Shown here one piece after another: positions 7,740 to 17,500 of a stretch of 64,000 bases of DNA. The stretch comes from Granulicella arctica (GTDB lineage: Bacteria; Acidobacteriota; Terriglobia; Terriglobales; Acidobacteriaceae). Numbering within the stretch: position 1 is the first letter of the stretch; each line of letters starts with the position of its first letter. The translations under genes and the position numbers were made by a program. The stretch spans positions 1,853,518-1,917,517 of the forward strand of contig NZ_JACCCW010000002.1 of assembly GCF_013410065.1 (NCBI RefSeq). The letters are read 5' to 3'. The notes under the pieces were generated by a model. It did no database searches and was not told the origin of the DNA. It saw nothing but the letters and a program-made list of their open reading frames with translations.

Positions 7740-9062
7740 GTGGTTCTCATCATTCCGAGGCTGTTGTCCCTCACCTTCCTGCTCGCCGGAGCCGCGGCCG
7801 GTCAAGCAGCGCCCACCTCAGCAACGCCACAGCTCTCCCCGCAAGCAGCCTACGATCAGGCAACCCGTCCACTCGAGATCACCCGCCGCTCCATCGCCAA
7901 CTGGTCCGACTCCGAAACCGAAGCCCTCGGCATCGCCATCAAGCAAGCCTCCGAAGCGTGCTCCGAGCGCTCCCCCGAACAGTTCTCCGGCGACGACCTG
8001 ATCGCCTTCGCACGCCTTTGCTCCCTCGGCCAGCAGTGGCCATCTGTCAGCTCTGCCGCGGCCCGCTACATCGGCAGCACCGAGCCAAAGCCGCAACTCA
8101 CCCAGGCGTATGCGTATCAGATCGACGCCGCGCTCCACGCGAACGACGCCAAAGCCGGGCTCGCCAGCAGCCTGGCGATGCTTCAGGCCGTTCCCTACGA
8201 CAGCCTCGTCGACGAGACAATCCGCAGCACTCTGCACTACCTCCAACTCGCCTTCACACCCGACGCCCTGACCTTGTACGCCGCTCGCGAACCGCTCATT
8301 CTGCAAGCTCTCCGCACTCCGCCGCCTACAGCAGCAATGCCTATACACGTTCTCTACGCCGACGGCCTTGCCTACGCCGCACTCCAACAGTTCGCAGGTG
8401 ATCCACAAGCTGCTGCCAAGACCATCTCCGAACTGGATCTAGCCACGCCCTCCTCCCTCTCACCCGACGACTCCATCCCAATCGCCGAAACTCGACGCCA
8501 GTATGCGCTGCTCGGCACTCATCTCCCCCGCATTCCACTGACTGTCTCGCTCTTCTCCGTCGGCGAGACACCGCGCATCAATCCCAACTATGGCAACGCT
8601 ACAGTCTTCTTTCTATTCCCCGACTGGTGCGCCCAGTGCGTCCGCATGGCCCAGCAGCTCCGCCCCACGCTCTACCGGATCAGCCAGAACGACGTCCATC
8701 TCTACGGTCTACTCGCACAACCAGCTCCATCTGTTGCCGCTCCACCGCACGCTTCCGCCCGCTCCAGATCAGTAGGAAAGGAGCCACCAGAACCAGAGTC
8801 CCCCAAAACTCCCTCCGAGCTCCTTCGCGGCACGCCGACCCTGATCGTCCCACCTGCGACCATCGCCACCTTCGCTGCGACTGACTTTCCTCTTCTCATC
8901 GCAACCGGCCCGGACGGAATCATCCGTTTTATCCAGCCCGCACCCGAGAACGCCCTCAATCCCGGCGACTTCCTCGACCAGGTCACCAACCATATCGCCC
9001 AACAATGGCCCCGCGAAACACCGGCCCAATCCGTATTGGGACCCGGTTCTGCACAGCCCTGA
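7740..9062 (+). CDS. Secreted TPR-like protein with thioredoxin fold
   Basis: A 440-residue exported protein. A signal peptide (LLSLTFLLAGAAAGQAAP) leads into a helical region of about 230 residues that looks TPR-like (repeated Ala-rich amphipathic helices). From about residue 265 follows a thioredoxin-like domain with the active-site motif FPDWCAQCVRM. The WCxxC motif resembles TlpA/ResA-type periplasmic thiol-disulfide proteins rather than cytoplasmic thioredoxin. A proline-rich low-complexity insertion follows the strand LYGLLAQ, and a GTPTLIVPP segment supplies the cis-Pro loop. Start is GTG at 7740. Being last in the ctaB group, it may reduce cysteines of an oxidase subunit or a copper chaperone; that role is inferred. 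Confidence 0.72.
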   Translation: MVLIIPRLLSLTFLLAGAAAGQAAPTSATPQLSPQAAYDQATRPLEITRRSIANWSDSETEALGIAIKQASEACSERSPEQFSGDDLIAFARLCSLGQQWPSVSSAAARYIGSTEPKPQLTQAYAYQIDAALHANDAKAGLASSLAMLQAVPYDSLVDETIRSTLHYLQLAFTPDALTLYAAREPLILQALRTPPPTAAMPIHVLYADGLAYAALQQFAGDPQAAAKTISELDLATPSSLSPDDSIPIAETRRQYALLGTHLPRIPLTVSLFSVGETPRINPNYGNATVFFLFPDWCAQCVRMAQQLRPTLYRISQNDVHLYGLLAQPAPSVAAPPHASARSRSVGKEPPEPESPKTPSELLRGTPTLIVPPATIATFAATDFPLLIATGPDGIIRFIQPAPENALNPGDFLDQVTNHIAQQWPRETPAQSVLGPGSAQP

Positions 9063-9131
9063 CCTCCGTCTCAGCCCTTTCCCATCTGCTATTCTGATCG
9101 TTGCAAACCTGCATTGAACCGGAGTACATCC

Positions 9132-9602
9132 ATGGCAAAAGGCGTCAACAAAGTTCTTCTCCTCGGCAACGTCGGCAAAGACCCCGAGATCCGCGCAACC
9201 GCCGGTGGCACCCAGGTCGCCAGCTTTACCCTCGCTACAGCTGACCGCGCCAAAGATGCCCAGGGCAACTGGGCCGACAAGACCGAATGGCACAACCTCG
9301 TCGCCTTCAACCGTACCGCTGAGATCGTTCGCGATTACGTCAAAAAGGGCACCCAGCTCTACATCGAGGGCAAGATCCAGACCCGCTCCTGGGACGACAA
9401 AGAGTCCGGTCAGAAGAAGTACCGCACTGAGATTCTAGTCAACGAGATGACGCTGCTCGGCAAACCCGGCGAAGGCGGCGGCTCGAGCGGCGGCGGCTAT
9501 TCAAAGTCCAACACCGCCAGCTACGATCAGCGCACCCCAGCTAGCTCCAGCCAGCCCGATTATGCTGACACCGGCATCACTGACGACGATATCCCGTTCT
9601 AA
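9132..9602 (+). CDS. ssb: Single-stranded DNA-binding protein
   Basis: This 156-residue SSB consists of an N-terminal OB fold (MAKGVNKVLLLGNVGKDPEIR to about residue 110), a flexible Gly/Ser-rich linker and the acidic tip DDDIPF that recruits repair and replication partners. The OB core motifs NVGKDPEIR, TEWHNLVAF and KGTQLYIEGKIQTRSW are typical. ATG 9132 is chosen because GGAG at 9121-9124 is correctly spaced and the protein then begins as in the family; an upstream in-frame ATG at 9114 lacks that support. The gene stands alone, followed by a strong hairpin at 9628-9670. Confidence 0.96.
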   Translation: MAKGVNKVLLLGNVGKDPEIRATAGGTQVASFTLATADRAKDAQGNWADKTEWHNLVAFNRTAEIVRDYVKKGTQLYIEGKIQTRSWDDKESGQKKYRTEILVNEMTLLGKPGEGGGSSGGGYSKSNTASYDQRTPASSSQPDYADTGITDDDIPF

Positions 9603-9627
9603 TTTCCACCATTTCAAATTTATTGCA

Positions 9628-9670
9628 CGAGAGCGGCAACTCCCTCATCCAGAGAGAGTTGCCGCTCTCG
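9628..9670 (+). terminator. Hairpin after ssb, probable terminator
   Basis: A 14-bp perfect inverted repeat (CGAGAGCGGCAACT 9628-9641 with AGTTGCCGCTCTCG 9657-9670) that extends inward with one mismatch to a small loop. It lies 25 bases after the ssb stop. The downstream T-tract is weak, so termination may rely on the strong GC stem or on Rho. Confidence 0.7.
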
Positions 9671-9801
9671 TATTGGAAGCAGCCAATTATCCTTACCGCC
9701 TCTGAGGTCTCCTCCTGAAGCTTTACGATTTGCTTACACTTTTTGAGCTAACCTTTGTTCCAGGTTGACTTTGCCCACCAAGTCGACCGACGGAGCACCT
9801 C

Positions 9802-11664
9802 ATGTCGTTCTTCGATCTCGTCGCCGGCAAGCCTCTCGCAACGTCGGAAGAGCGCGCTGAACACATCGGTCCGATCGCTGGCATTCCAGTCTTCGGCCTC
9901 GATGCGCTCAGCTCTGCGGCCTATGGTCCCGAAGCCGCACTCACGCTTCTGATTCCGCTGGGCGTAGCGGGCATCACGCATATCGTATCCATCAGCTTCG
10001 CTATTATCGCGCTGTTGGCGATCGTCTTCTTCTCCTACTGCCAGACCATCGACGCCTACCCCAATGGCGGCGGCAGCTACACCGTAGCCAGCGAAAACCT
10101 CGGCGAGACCGCCGGCCTGCTCGCTGCCGCGGCACTGATGATCGACTACATCCTCAATGCCGCTGTCGGAATCTCTGCAGGTGTAGGTGCGCTGGTTTCC
10201 GCGTTTCCCGCGCTTCTACCCCACACACTAGCTCTCTGCCTCACAATTCTGCTGATCCTTACGCTGATCAACATGCGCGGAACCAAGGACACCGGCGTTG
10301 CCTTCCTGCTCCCGACGTACCTATTCATCGGCACACTGTTGGTGGTCATCCTCATCGGAGCGATTCGCGCCATCGCTGCGAGCGGCCATCCCGTTCCGAT
10401 CATCGCCCCACCGCATCTACCGGTAGCGACCTCCATGTTGTCCCTCTGGTTGCTCGCCAAAGTCTTTGCCAGTGGATGCACCGCCATGACCGGCGTCGAA
10501 GCCGTATCGAACGGCGTCGCTGCCTTCCGAGAACCCACGCAGCGCAATGCCAAGCGCACTCTCACCATCATCATCGTGCTGCTGATGGTCTTCTTAGGCG
10601 GCATCGCACTCCTGTGCCGCGCATACGGTATCGGCGCCACCGATCCCACCGGCACTGGCTACCAGAGCATCCTCTCGCAACTTATCTCCGCTGTCATGGG
10701 ACGCGGCTGGTTCTACTATCTCGCCATCGGAGCCATCCTCTCCGTGCTCGCGCTCTCGGCCAACACCTCATACGCCGACTTCCCGCGCCTCACCCGTACC
10801 ATCGCCGAGCATGACTATCTGCCGCACGTCTTCAAAATTCGTGGCCGACGTCTGCTCTACTCGCATGGCATCGTCGCCCTCGTCGGCTTCACATCTGTGT
10901 TGCTCATCATCTTCGGCGGTGTCACTGACCGCCTCATCCCGCTCTTCGCCATCGGAGCATTTCTGGCCTTCACCCTCTCCCAAGCCGGAATGGTCATGCA
11001 CTGGAAGAAGCTGGGCGGCAAGGGCGCAGTGCGTCACATGATCGTCAACGGCATAGGTGCCGTCGCCACCGGCATCACGCTACTGGTAGTGCTAGTGGCT
11101 AAATTTAGAGACGGTGCGTGGATCATCACGATCCTCATCCCCGCGCTCATCTTCCTCATGATTGGCATCAAGCGCCACTACACCCGCGTCGACAGCGAGA
11201 TCGACATCGACCGTCCCATCCGGATCGACACCCTCACCCAGCCGCTGGTCGTCGTCCCCCTCGACCGTTGGACACGTATTACCGAAAAGGGTCTGCGCTT
11301 CGCCATGAAGCTGAGCAGCCAGGTCGAAGCTGTTCACGTCGACGCCGAACAGTGCCGCGCTAAGGTCGAGCAGATGTGGCAGCGCAACGTCGCCACCCCC
11401 ATCGCGCAAGCAGGCCAAGCGGTCCCGAGGCTCGTCTTTCTATCCTCTCCCTATCGTTTTGTCCTGATGCCTCTGGTCGAACACATCCTTCAGCTCGAAC
11501 GCGATCAGCCTGATCGCCAGATCGCCGTCCTCGTTCCTGAACTCGTCGTCAAACACTGGTGGCAGACACCGCTCCACAACCAACGAGCTCAACTGCTCAA
11601 GCTGCTGCTGCTGCTCCGCGGAAATCAGCGCATCATGGTCATCAATATCCCCTGGTACCTGTAG
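9802..11664 (+). CDS. APC-superfamily transporter, KimA-like
   Basis: This 620-residue integral membrane protein has about twelve spans followed by a cytoplasmic domain of roughly 150 residues. The opening PVFGLDALSSAAYGPEAAL is the signature of the amino acid permease-like group that includes Bacillus KimA, a high-affinity potassium-proton symporter. Other landmarks are YPNGGGSYTVASENLG and SGCTAMTGVEAVSNGV. The soluble tail (about 475-620) contains alternating strands and helices (LVVVPLDRWTRITEKGLRFAMKLS begins it) and looks like a regulatory domain. Potassium as substrate is inferred from KimA; amino acid transport cannot be excluded. No c-di-AMP riboswitch pattern was recognised upstream. 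Confidence 0.85.
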   Translation: MSFFDLVAGKPLATSEERAEHIGPIAGIPVFGLDALSSAAYGPEAALTLLIPLGVAGITHIVSISFAIIALLAIVFFSYCQTIDAYPNGGGSYTVASENLGETAGLLAAAALMIDYILNAAVGISAGVGALVSAFPALLPHTLALCLTILLILTLINMRGTKDTGVAFLLPTYLFIGTLLVVILIGAIRAIAASGHPVPIIAPPHLPVATSMLSLWLLAKVFASGCTAMTGVEAVSNGVAAFREPTQRNAKRTLTIIIVLLMVFLGGIALLCRAYGIGATDPTGTGYQSILSQLISAVMGRGWFYYLAIGAILSVLALSANTSYADFPRLTRTIAEHDYLPHVFKIRGRRLLYSHGIVALVGFTSVLLIIFGGVTDRLIPLFAIGAFLAFTLSQAGMVMHWKKLGGKGAVRHMIVNGIGAVATGITLLVVLVAKFRDGAWIITILIPALIFLMIGIKRHYTRVDSEIDIDRPIRIDTLTQPLVVVPLDRWTRITEKGLRFAMKLSSQVEAVHVDAEQCRAKVEQMWQRNVATPIAQAGQAVPRLVFLSSPYRFVLMPLVEHILQLERDQPDRQIAVLVPELVVKHWWQTPLHNQRAQLLKLLLLLRGNQRIMVINIPWYL

Positions 11665-12086
11665 AGTTAGATAGCCCAATGCAGTTTGGACAACCGCGCT
11701 CAGCCTCTGCGCTTACTTCGCAACCAGCCTGTAGCAGATGGAGCCATGGTCCAACTGGAAGTGGCGGGGATTCTGGCGTCCTCGAACTCCACTGTTCATA
11801 GGCCGGGTTCAAAAGCTCAAGCATGTTCTCGTACTGTACGAGCTGGGATCGACGGAAACCTACAATTACATTCTACAAATAGGTACGACACGAGTGGGTA
11901 TCGAAAGATACCCACTCGTGCGACGAAAGATACACCAATATCACCTTGATCGCAGGCTACAGTAACAACTGAGCACCCCCTTGCGGGCCTACTTTCCCGA
12001 AAAAATATCCCTGCTCTGAATGTAAGTGCAATATCTATCAGCCTCGCAAGATGTACTTGCTCGGAGAGTACCGGAAACCTCAAACG
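11665..12086. other. Intergenic region at left edge of AT-rich island
   Basis: About 420 bases with no convincing gene. Short frames on both strands have no recognisable family and no good ribosome binding site. Base composition shifts here from the GC-rich left flank to the AT-richer island. The outstanding feature is a 14-bp hairpin at 11889-11920. Confidence 0.6.
11889..11920 (+). promoter_or_regulatory. Perfect 14-bp hairpin with GAAA tetraloop
   Basis: CACGAGTGGGTATC (11889-11902) pairs perfectly with GATACCCACTCGTG (11907-11920) around a GAAA tetraloop. It lies about 165 bases upstream of the efflux operon start. No T-run follows. It could be a structured leader of the operon or a terminator for the upstream transporter. 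Confidence 0.6.
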
Positions 12087-13382
12087 ATGATTCTAAGTAA
12101 CGTTATTCAAAAACAATATACCGGCCTGTTGCGCCTGGGTATTCTGCTTCTGCCTTTTTTTGCTGGAGTGGCCTATGCGCAGTCCAGTTACACATGGGAC
12201 CAAATCAAGACCAGGTTCGAAACGGCTAATCCTGCACTGAAGGCCGATGCGAGCAATGTAGATGAGCTAAAGGCCGAAGAGATTACAGCCTATCTCCGCC
12301 CGAACCCGCAGTTCACTCTTTCAGAAGATGGAGTCCAAATCGCCCGCTATCAAGGGGTTTGGCAACCATTATCCGGCGTCCAACTACAGCCGAACTTCAG
12401 CTATCTACATGAACGTGATCATAAGCGGGAATTGCGCCTGGAGAGCGCCAAAGAAGCTACAGGCATCGGCAGATCACTACATGAGGATCTGGAGCGCAAT
12501 CTGCTTTTTAATCTGCGGTCGGCTTTCGTACAGACGCTAGAAGCCAAGGCTGTACTGGAATTGGCAAAGTCCGACCTCGAGTATTACGACAAGATTATCG
12601 AGATTAGTCATGCCCGCTATAAGGCTGGAGACCTTGCACAGATTGATCTCGATCGAATTGAGTTGCTCCGCGTGCAGTATGAGTCAGAGATTCAAACAGC
12701 AATCGTCAATCTACGGTCGCAAAAGATTGCGCTGCTACAACTACTGAATGATCGCACTGCTGTAGATCAGTTCGACGTAAATGGGCCATTCGGATTCACC
12801 GGGGACCTAAAACCACTCAATGACTTTGAACAGGTGGCGCTCGATGCACGTCCCGATCTTCGAGCCGCATTACAGTCCATCGAGCAGGCAAAGACGAATC
12901 ATAAGCTAGCGGTATCGAATGGATCGACAGACCCGACATTCGGCGCTTGGTATACGTATAACCCATCATTCAATAATCAATATGATCATCAATCGCTTGG
13001 ACTCAGCGTAAATATTCCGCTTCGCATATTCGATCGCAATCAAGGTGAGAAGAAGCGCACTCTGATCGACATCGACCGCAATCAGCAGCTAACCGATGTG
13101 ACACGGGCACAAGTCTTCAGCGATGTGGACTCGGCGTATGAGCAGGCACGAAGTAACGTCGCGCTGCTGGTATCTTATCGCGACAAATATAAAGATCAGG
13201 CAACGAGAGTACGCGATACGGTGACCTATGCCTATCAGCATGGAGGAGCTTCGCTGATGGATTTTCTCAATGCACAAAGTGACTACCGTACCGTGCAGCT
13301 GGCGTACTTGCAACTCATTGGTGCCTATCTAACGGCTGCCAGTCAATTGAATCTTGCCGTAGGGCGTGAGGTAATCCAATGA
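12087..13382 (+). CDS. TolC/CzcC-family outer membrane efflux protein
   Basis: This protein, 431 residues from ATG 12087, is the outer membrane channel of a tripartite efflux pump. A signal peptide (LLRLGILLLPFFAGVAYAQ) is followed by two TolC-type OEP repeats of long helices and strands; ARYKAGDLAQIDLDRIELLR and its counterpart YQHGGASLMDFLNAQSDYR mark the two halves. The first repeat matches CzcC-type sequences of heavy-metal pumps. I prefer 12087 over ATG 12051 because the signal peptide then starts at a normal distance. It overlaps the adaptor gene by four bases (ATGA), so the three pump genes form one operon. GC content and codon use are lower than in the preceding genes. Confidence 0.88.
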   Translation: MILSNVIQKQYTGLLRLGILLLPFFAGVAYAQSSYTWDQIKTRFETANPALKADASNVDELKAEEITAYLRPNPQFTLSEDGVQIARYQGVWQPLSGVQLQPNFSYLHERDHKRELRLESAKEATGIGRSLHEDLERNLLFNLRSAFVQTLEAKAVLELAKSDLEYYDKIIEISHARYKAGDLAQIDLDRIELLRVQYESEIQTAIVNLRSQKIALLQLLNDRTAVDQFDVNGPFGFTGDLKPLNDFEQVALDARPDLRAALQSIEQAKTNHKLAVSNGSTDPTFGAWYTYNPSFNNQYDHQSLGLSVNIPLRIFDRNQGEKKRTLIDIDRNQQLTDVTRAQVFSDVDSAYEQARSNVALLVSYRDKYKDQATRVRDTVTYAYQHGGASLMDFLNAQSDYRTVQLAYLQLIGAYLTAASQLNLAVGREVIQ

Positions 13383-14521
13383 TAAAAAAGTCCTTCTTGA
13401 ATAACTCCCTCTACCTCATCGCGTGTCTCTCGTTGACTGCATGTGAAAAAAAGTTCAACCCTACTGATGGTGCTCCACAGAAACCGCAGGTTGTTGAGAC
13501 TGGTGATATGAGCCTCGTCACCGTAGATCAACCAAACCTCTTTCCTCTAGTAACAACAGAGAAGATCGATGCACCCGATGAGTTAGTGGCTACAGGGGCG
13601 GTGAATCCTGATGTATCGATGGAGCAGCCTGTAATCTCACTTGCCAACGGCCGCGTAGTCGATATTCTGGCTCGCATCGGCGATCAGGTTCGCAAAGGAC
13701 AGTTACTCCTAAGAGTACAGAGCCCTGACGCAACCGCTGCATTTGATACCTATATCAAGGCAGATGCCGATGAAGTGTTTGCACGCAAAACATTAGTTCG
13801 TACGCAGGATCTCTATCTACATGGCGCCCTCCCACTTAGCGCCGTCGAACAAGCTGAGGATACGGAGAACGATGCAAAAGCCGATCTCGTCGCGTCGGAG
13901 GATCAACTCAAGACGTTAGGCATCGATAAAGCGCATCCATCCAGCATTGTCGATGTAAAGTCGCCGATCTCCGGCGTCATCGTGGCACAAAACGTAACCA
14001 ACGCAGCGGCAACGGGTGTCAGCTACGCGGGTAACACGGGAGCATTTACCGTAGCCGATCTATCACACATCTGGGTCATCTGTGATGTCTTCGAAAATGA
14101 CATTCACAAACTTGCGATTGGGCAAGAGGCCAAAATCTCATTGGCTGCCTATCCGGAGAAGGTATTGACTGGACGCATTAGCGAAGTCGACGCTCTGCTT
14201 GATCCCAATATCCGCACAGCAAAAGTACGTATTGAGGTTCCCAATCCCGGCCTATTGCGCCTGGGGATGTTTGTGAATGCAACTTTTTATAGCAAAGAAC
14301 AAAAGGCGCACCCTGTGGTGCCTGCATCGGCTGTTCTGCATCTGCATGATCGCGAGTGGGTCTTTATTCCGAATGGTGGAAACTCTTTCAAGCGCGTTGA
14401 AGTACGAGGTGGCCGCATGCTGGATCATACCCGACAAGAGATTTTGTCAGGCATTAATCCCGAACAACAGGTTGTTTCCAATGTTCTACAGCTCGAAGCC
14501 ACATTGGAGGCAAAGCAGTGA
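13379..14521 (+). CDS. RND efflux periplasmic adaptor lipoprotein, CzcB-like
   Basis: The membrane fusion protein of the pump, 380 residues. The N terminus is a lipoprotein signal with lipobox LTAC (Cys22), anchoring it to the inner membrane. Next come a beta-barrel/lipoyl half (VISLANGRVVDILARIGDQV, where a biotinyl-lipoyl-like turn is visible), a helical hairpin (FARKTLVRTQDLYLHGALPLS to about residue 180), the second lipoyl half (VKSPISGVIVAQNV) and barrel strands (HIWVICDVFENDI). The family couples the inner membrane pump to the outer channel. No His-rich metal-binding extension is seen, unlike some CzcB proteins. Its start overlaps the channel gene and its end overlaps the pump gene. Confidence 0.9.
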   Translation: MIKKSFLNNSLYLIACLSLTACEKKFNPTDGAPQKPQVVETGDMSLVTVDQPNLFPLVTTEKIDAPDELVATGAVNPDVSMEQPVISLANGRVVDILARIGDQVRKGQLLLRVQSPDATAAFDTYIKADADEVFARKTLVRTQDLYLHGALPLSAVEQAEDTENDAKADLVASEDQLKTLGIDKAHPSSIVDVKSPISGVIVAQNVTNAAATGVSYAGNTGAFTVADLSHIWVICDVFENDIHKLAIGQEAKISLAAYPEKVLTGRISEVDALLDPNIRTAKVRIEVPNPGLLRLGMFVNATFYSKEQKAHPVVPASAVLHLHDREWVFIPNGGNSFKRVEVRGGRMLDHTRQEILSGINPEQQVVSNVLQLEATLEAKQ

Positions 14522-17500
14522 TCCGAGCTCTCGTAGACTTCGCTCTTCGGAGTCGCTTTCTTATTCTGGCAATTGCAATTCTGCTCTTTGTCTGGGGTGC
14601 GATCTCGTTTCATAACCTCCCCGTTGATGCCTATCCTGACGTTGCGGACAACTATGTCAATGTAATTACGCAATGGCCAGGACATTCGGCTGAGGATATC
14701 GAAAAGCAGATTACTGTTCCAACTGAAATTCAGATGGCGGGAATCCCTGACCTGATGAATGTGCGCTCGTTCAGCCTGGCTGGTATATCGAGCCTCATGA
14801 TGAACTTCAATGATTCTTCCGACAATAACTGGAATCGTGAACGTGTGCTGGAACGACTCGGCATGGTCACCTTACCTGCGGGACTGGTGCCACAGCTACA
14901 GACAGATTGGAGTCCAGCAGGGCAAATCTACTGGTACACGATTGACAGCAAAAATCCAAGTATCGATGTCATGGAACAAAAATCTATTGAAGACTGGACA
15001 CTCCAGAAGCAGTTCAAGAATGTTCCGGGAATTGTTGACGTTGCCAGCTTTGGAGGCCTCACTAAGGAATATCAGATTCGTCTCAACCCAGATAAACTTG
15101 TTAGCTATGGTCTAAGCATTGGTCAGGTTGAGCAGCAGCTATCGAACAATAACGCAAATGCTGGAGGCAGCTTCATAGTTGCCGGGGCACAACAGATTAA
15201 CGTTCAGTCAGCAGGTTTGTATGAAGACGTACAACAGATTGAAAACACTCTAATCAAAACGCAGAACGGAACGCCGATCCGTGTTAAAGATATTGCCGAG
15301 GTCGACCAAGGCGCGAAGATCAGACTAGGGCAAATCTCCAAAACCTACAAAGACGTTAATGGAAGGCTGATTGATAATCCCGATGTGGTGGAAGGCGTGG
15401 TCCTATTACAAAAGGGCGGCGACGCTGATCCAGCATTGAAAGGAATTGAGGCCAAGGTTAAGGAGTTGAATGACTACATTCTTCCTAAGGGTGTGAAGGT
15501 TGTGCCATTCCTTGATCGCAGCGAGCTGATTCATCTGACGACGCATACAGTAATGCACAACCTGACTGAGGGCATCGTGCTGGTTGTCATCATTCTGATG
15601 TTGTTCCTCGGCAATGTGCGCGGCGCAATCATCGTTGCCTTGACGATTCCTTTCTCACTTCTGTTTGCCTCGATCTGTCTCGACCTCAAACATATTCCAG
15701 CGAATCTACTGTCGCTTGGGGCCCTGGACTTTGGCATGGTGGTTGATGGCGCAGTCGTCATGATCGAAAACATCGTCCGTCATCTGAATCGTCCGAATCA
15801 TGGCGCAGAGACCACGCAGGACAAGATTCGTGCCGCGGCACACGAGGTACAGCGCCCGGTATTCTATGCGATCGGCATCATTATCACCGCTTACCTTCCT
15901 ATCTTCACGTTACAAGCTGTCGAAGGTAGACTTTTCAAACCCATGGCGTGGACAGTCGCTTTTGCACTTCTGGGCGCCTTGATCTTCTCGATGATTATCG
16001 CCCCGGTTCTGGCCAGCTTTCTATTCCGTAAAGGAGCAAAAGAGTGGAAGAACCCCGTGATGGAATATCTCACGGCGACCTACCGAAAGCGGGTTGTCGA
16101 AGCTATTCATCATCGCGGTATTACCGTTGGCATCGGCGTACTCGGCCTGATTATCGCAATCTATCTTGCGTTTGGTGGCGTCATTGGTTCCGAATTTCTA
16201 CCACATCTGGATGAAGGGGCGCTCTGGGTGCGCGGTTCTCTTGCTCCATCCACGGGCCCCGAGGAGAGTTTGGCAATCTCCAATAAAGCTCGCATTATCA
16301 TGGCCAGCTATCCAGAAGTTACCGACGTTGTGGATCAGATTGGTCGCCCCGATGACGGTACAGACTGGACAGGATTTTTCGATACGGAATATAACGTCAA
16401 CCTGAAACCAAAGGAAGAGTGGCGTCCCGTCTTTCATGGAGACAAAGACGCTCTTATCGCCTCGATGAATCAGCAGTTGAAGAAGATTCCAGGTGTGATC
16501 TGGGGTTTCTCGCAGCCAATCGAAGACAACATGGAAGAGGCAGTCAGTGGGGTGAAAGGTGAGCTGTCGGTCAAAATCTATGGCGACGACTTCAGGACGC
16601 TCGAGCAAAAGGGCAATGAGGTAGTCAGCGTCATGAGCAAGGTCAACGGAGTAAAGGATCTTGGACTATTCCGTATTATTGGCCAACCAAACCTTACCTT
16701 CACCGTAGATCGTCAAGCTGCAGCACGTTTTGGTATCAATGTTGCAGATATTCAAGACGCTATTCAGACTGCTGTTGGTGGCAGTATTCTCAGCGAGGTA
16801 CTAAAAGGAGAAGCACAATACGATCTTGTGTTGCGTTATCAGAAGCCATATCGCGACACCAAGGAAGCCATTACGAATGTCCGTTTGTTGTCTCCATCCG
16901 GCGAACGTGTTTCATTGGATCAGCTGACAACAATTGGGACGACAGATGGTGCGGAAGAGATCTATCGTGAAGGCGAACAGCGGTACATCGCAGTGAAGTA
17001 CAGTGTGCGTGATCGTGATCTTGGCAGTACAGTCGAAGAAGCAATTGACAAAGTCAATAAGCAGGTCCCCTTAGACAAGGGGTATCACTTTGTCTGGGCA
17101 GGCGAGTACCAAAGCAAGCAACGGGCTGATAAAAGGCTCGCAATCATTGTACCAATTACTGTCCTCTTGATCTTCATCATTCTGTACATGATGTTCAAGT
17201 CGTTCAAGTGGGCTACATTGATCCTGCTCAACGTAGCAATGGCACGTGTGGGTGGATTGCTGGCGCTTTTAGTAACGCATACTAACATTAGCGTTTCGTC
17301 CAGCGTGGGGTTCCTGGCACTATTTGGCGTGTCGGTTCAAACCGGCGTCATCATGCTCGAATACATGAATCAACTCCGCGTACGTGGTCACTCAATCGAA
17401 GAATCAGCGGTAGAAGGAGCTGTACTCAGGTTGCGCCCCATCATGATGACGATGCTCGTCGCCACATTGGGACTATTGCCTGCCGCTACATCACATGGTA

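Noticed and set aside
9671..9801. c-di-AMP (ydaO/kimA) riboswitch before the KimA-like gene
   Set aside because: Only about 130 bases are available and none of the conserved riboswitch sequence blocks was recognised.
11795..11825. tRNA-like GGGTTCAAA T-loop segment
   Set aside because: No matching T-stem, anticodon arm or acceptor stem could be built around it.
11738..11965. 75-codon plus-strand frame in the gap before the efflux operon
   Set aside because: It lacks a ribosome binding site, resembles nothing known, and contains the perfect 14-bp hairpin, which fits noncoding DNA better.
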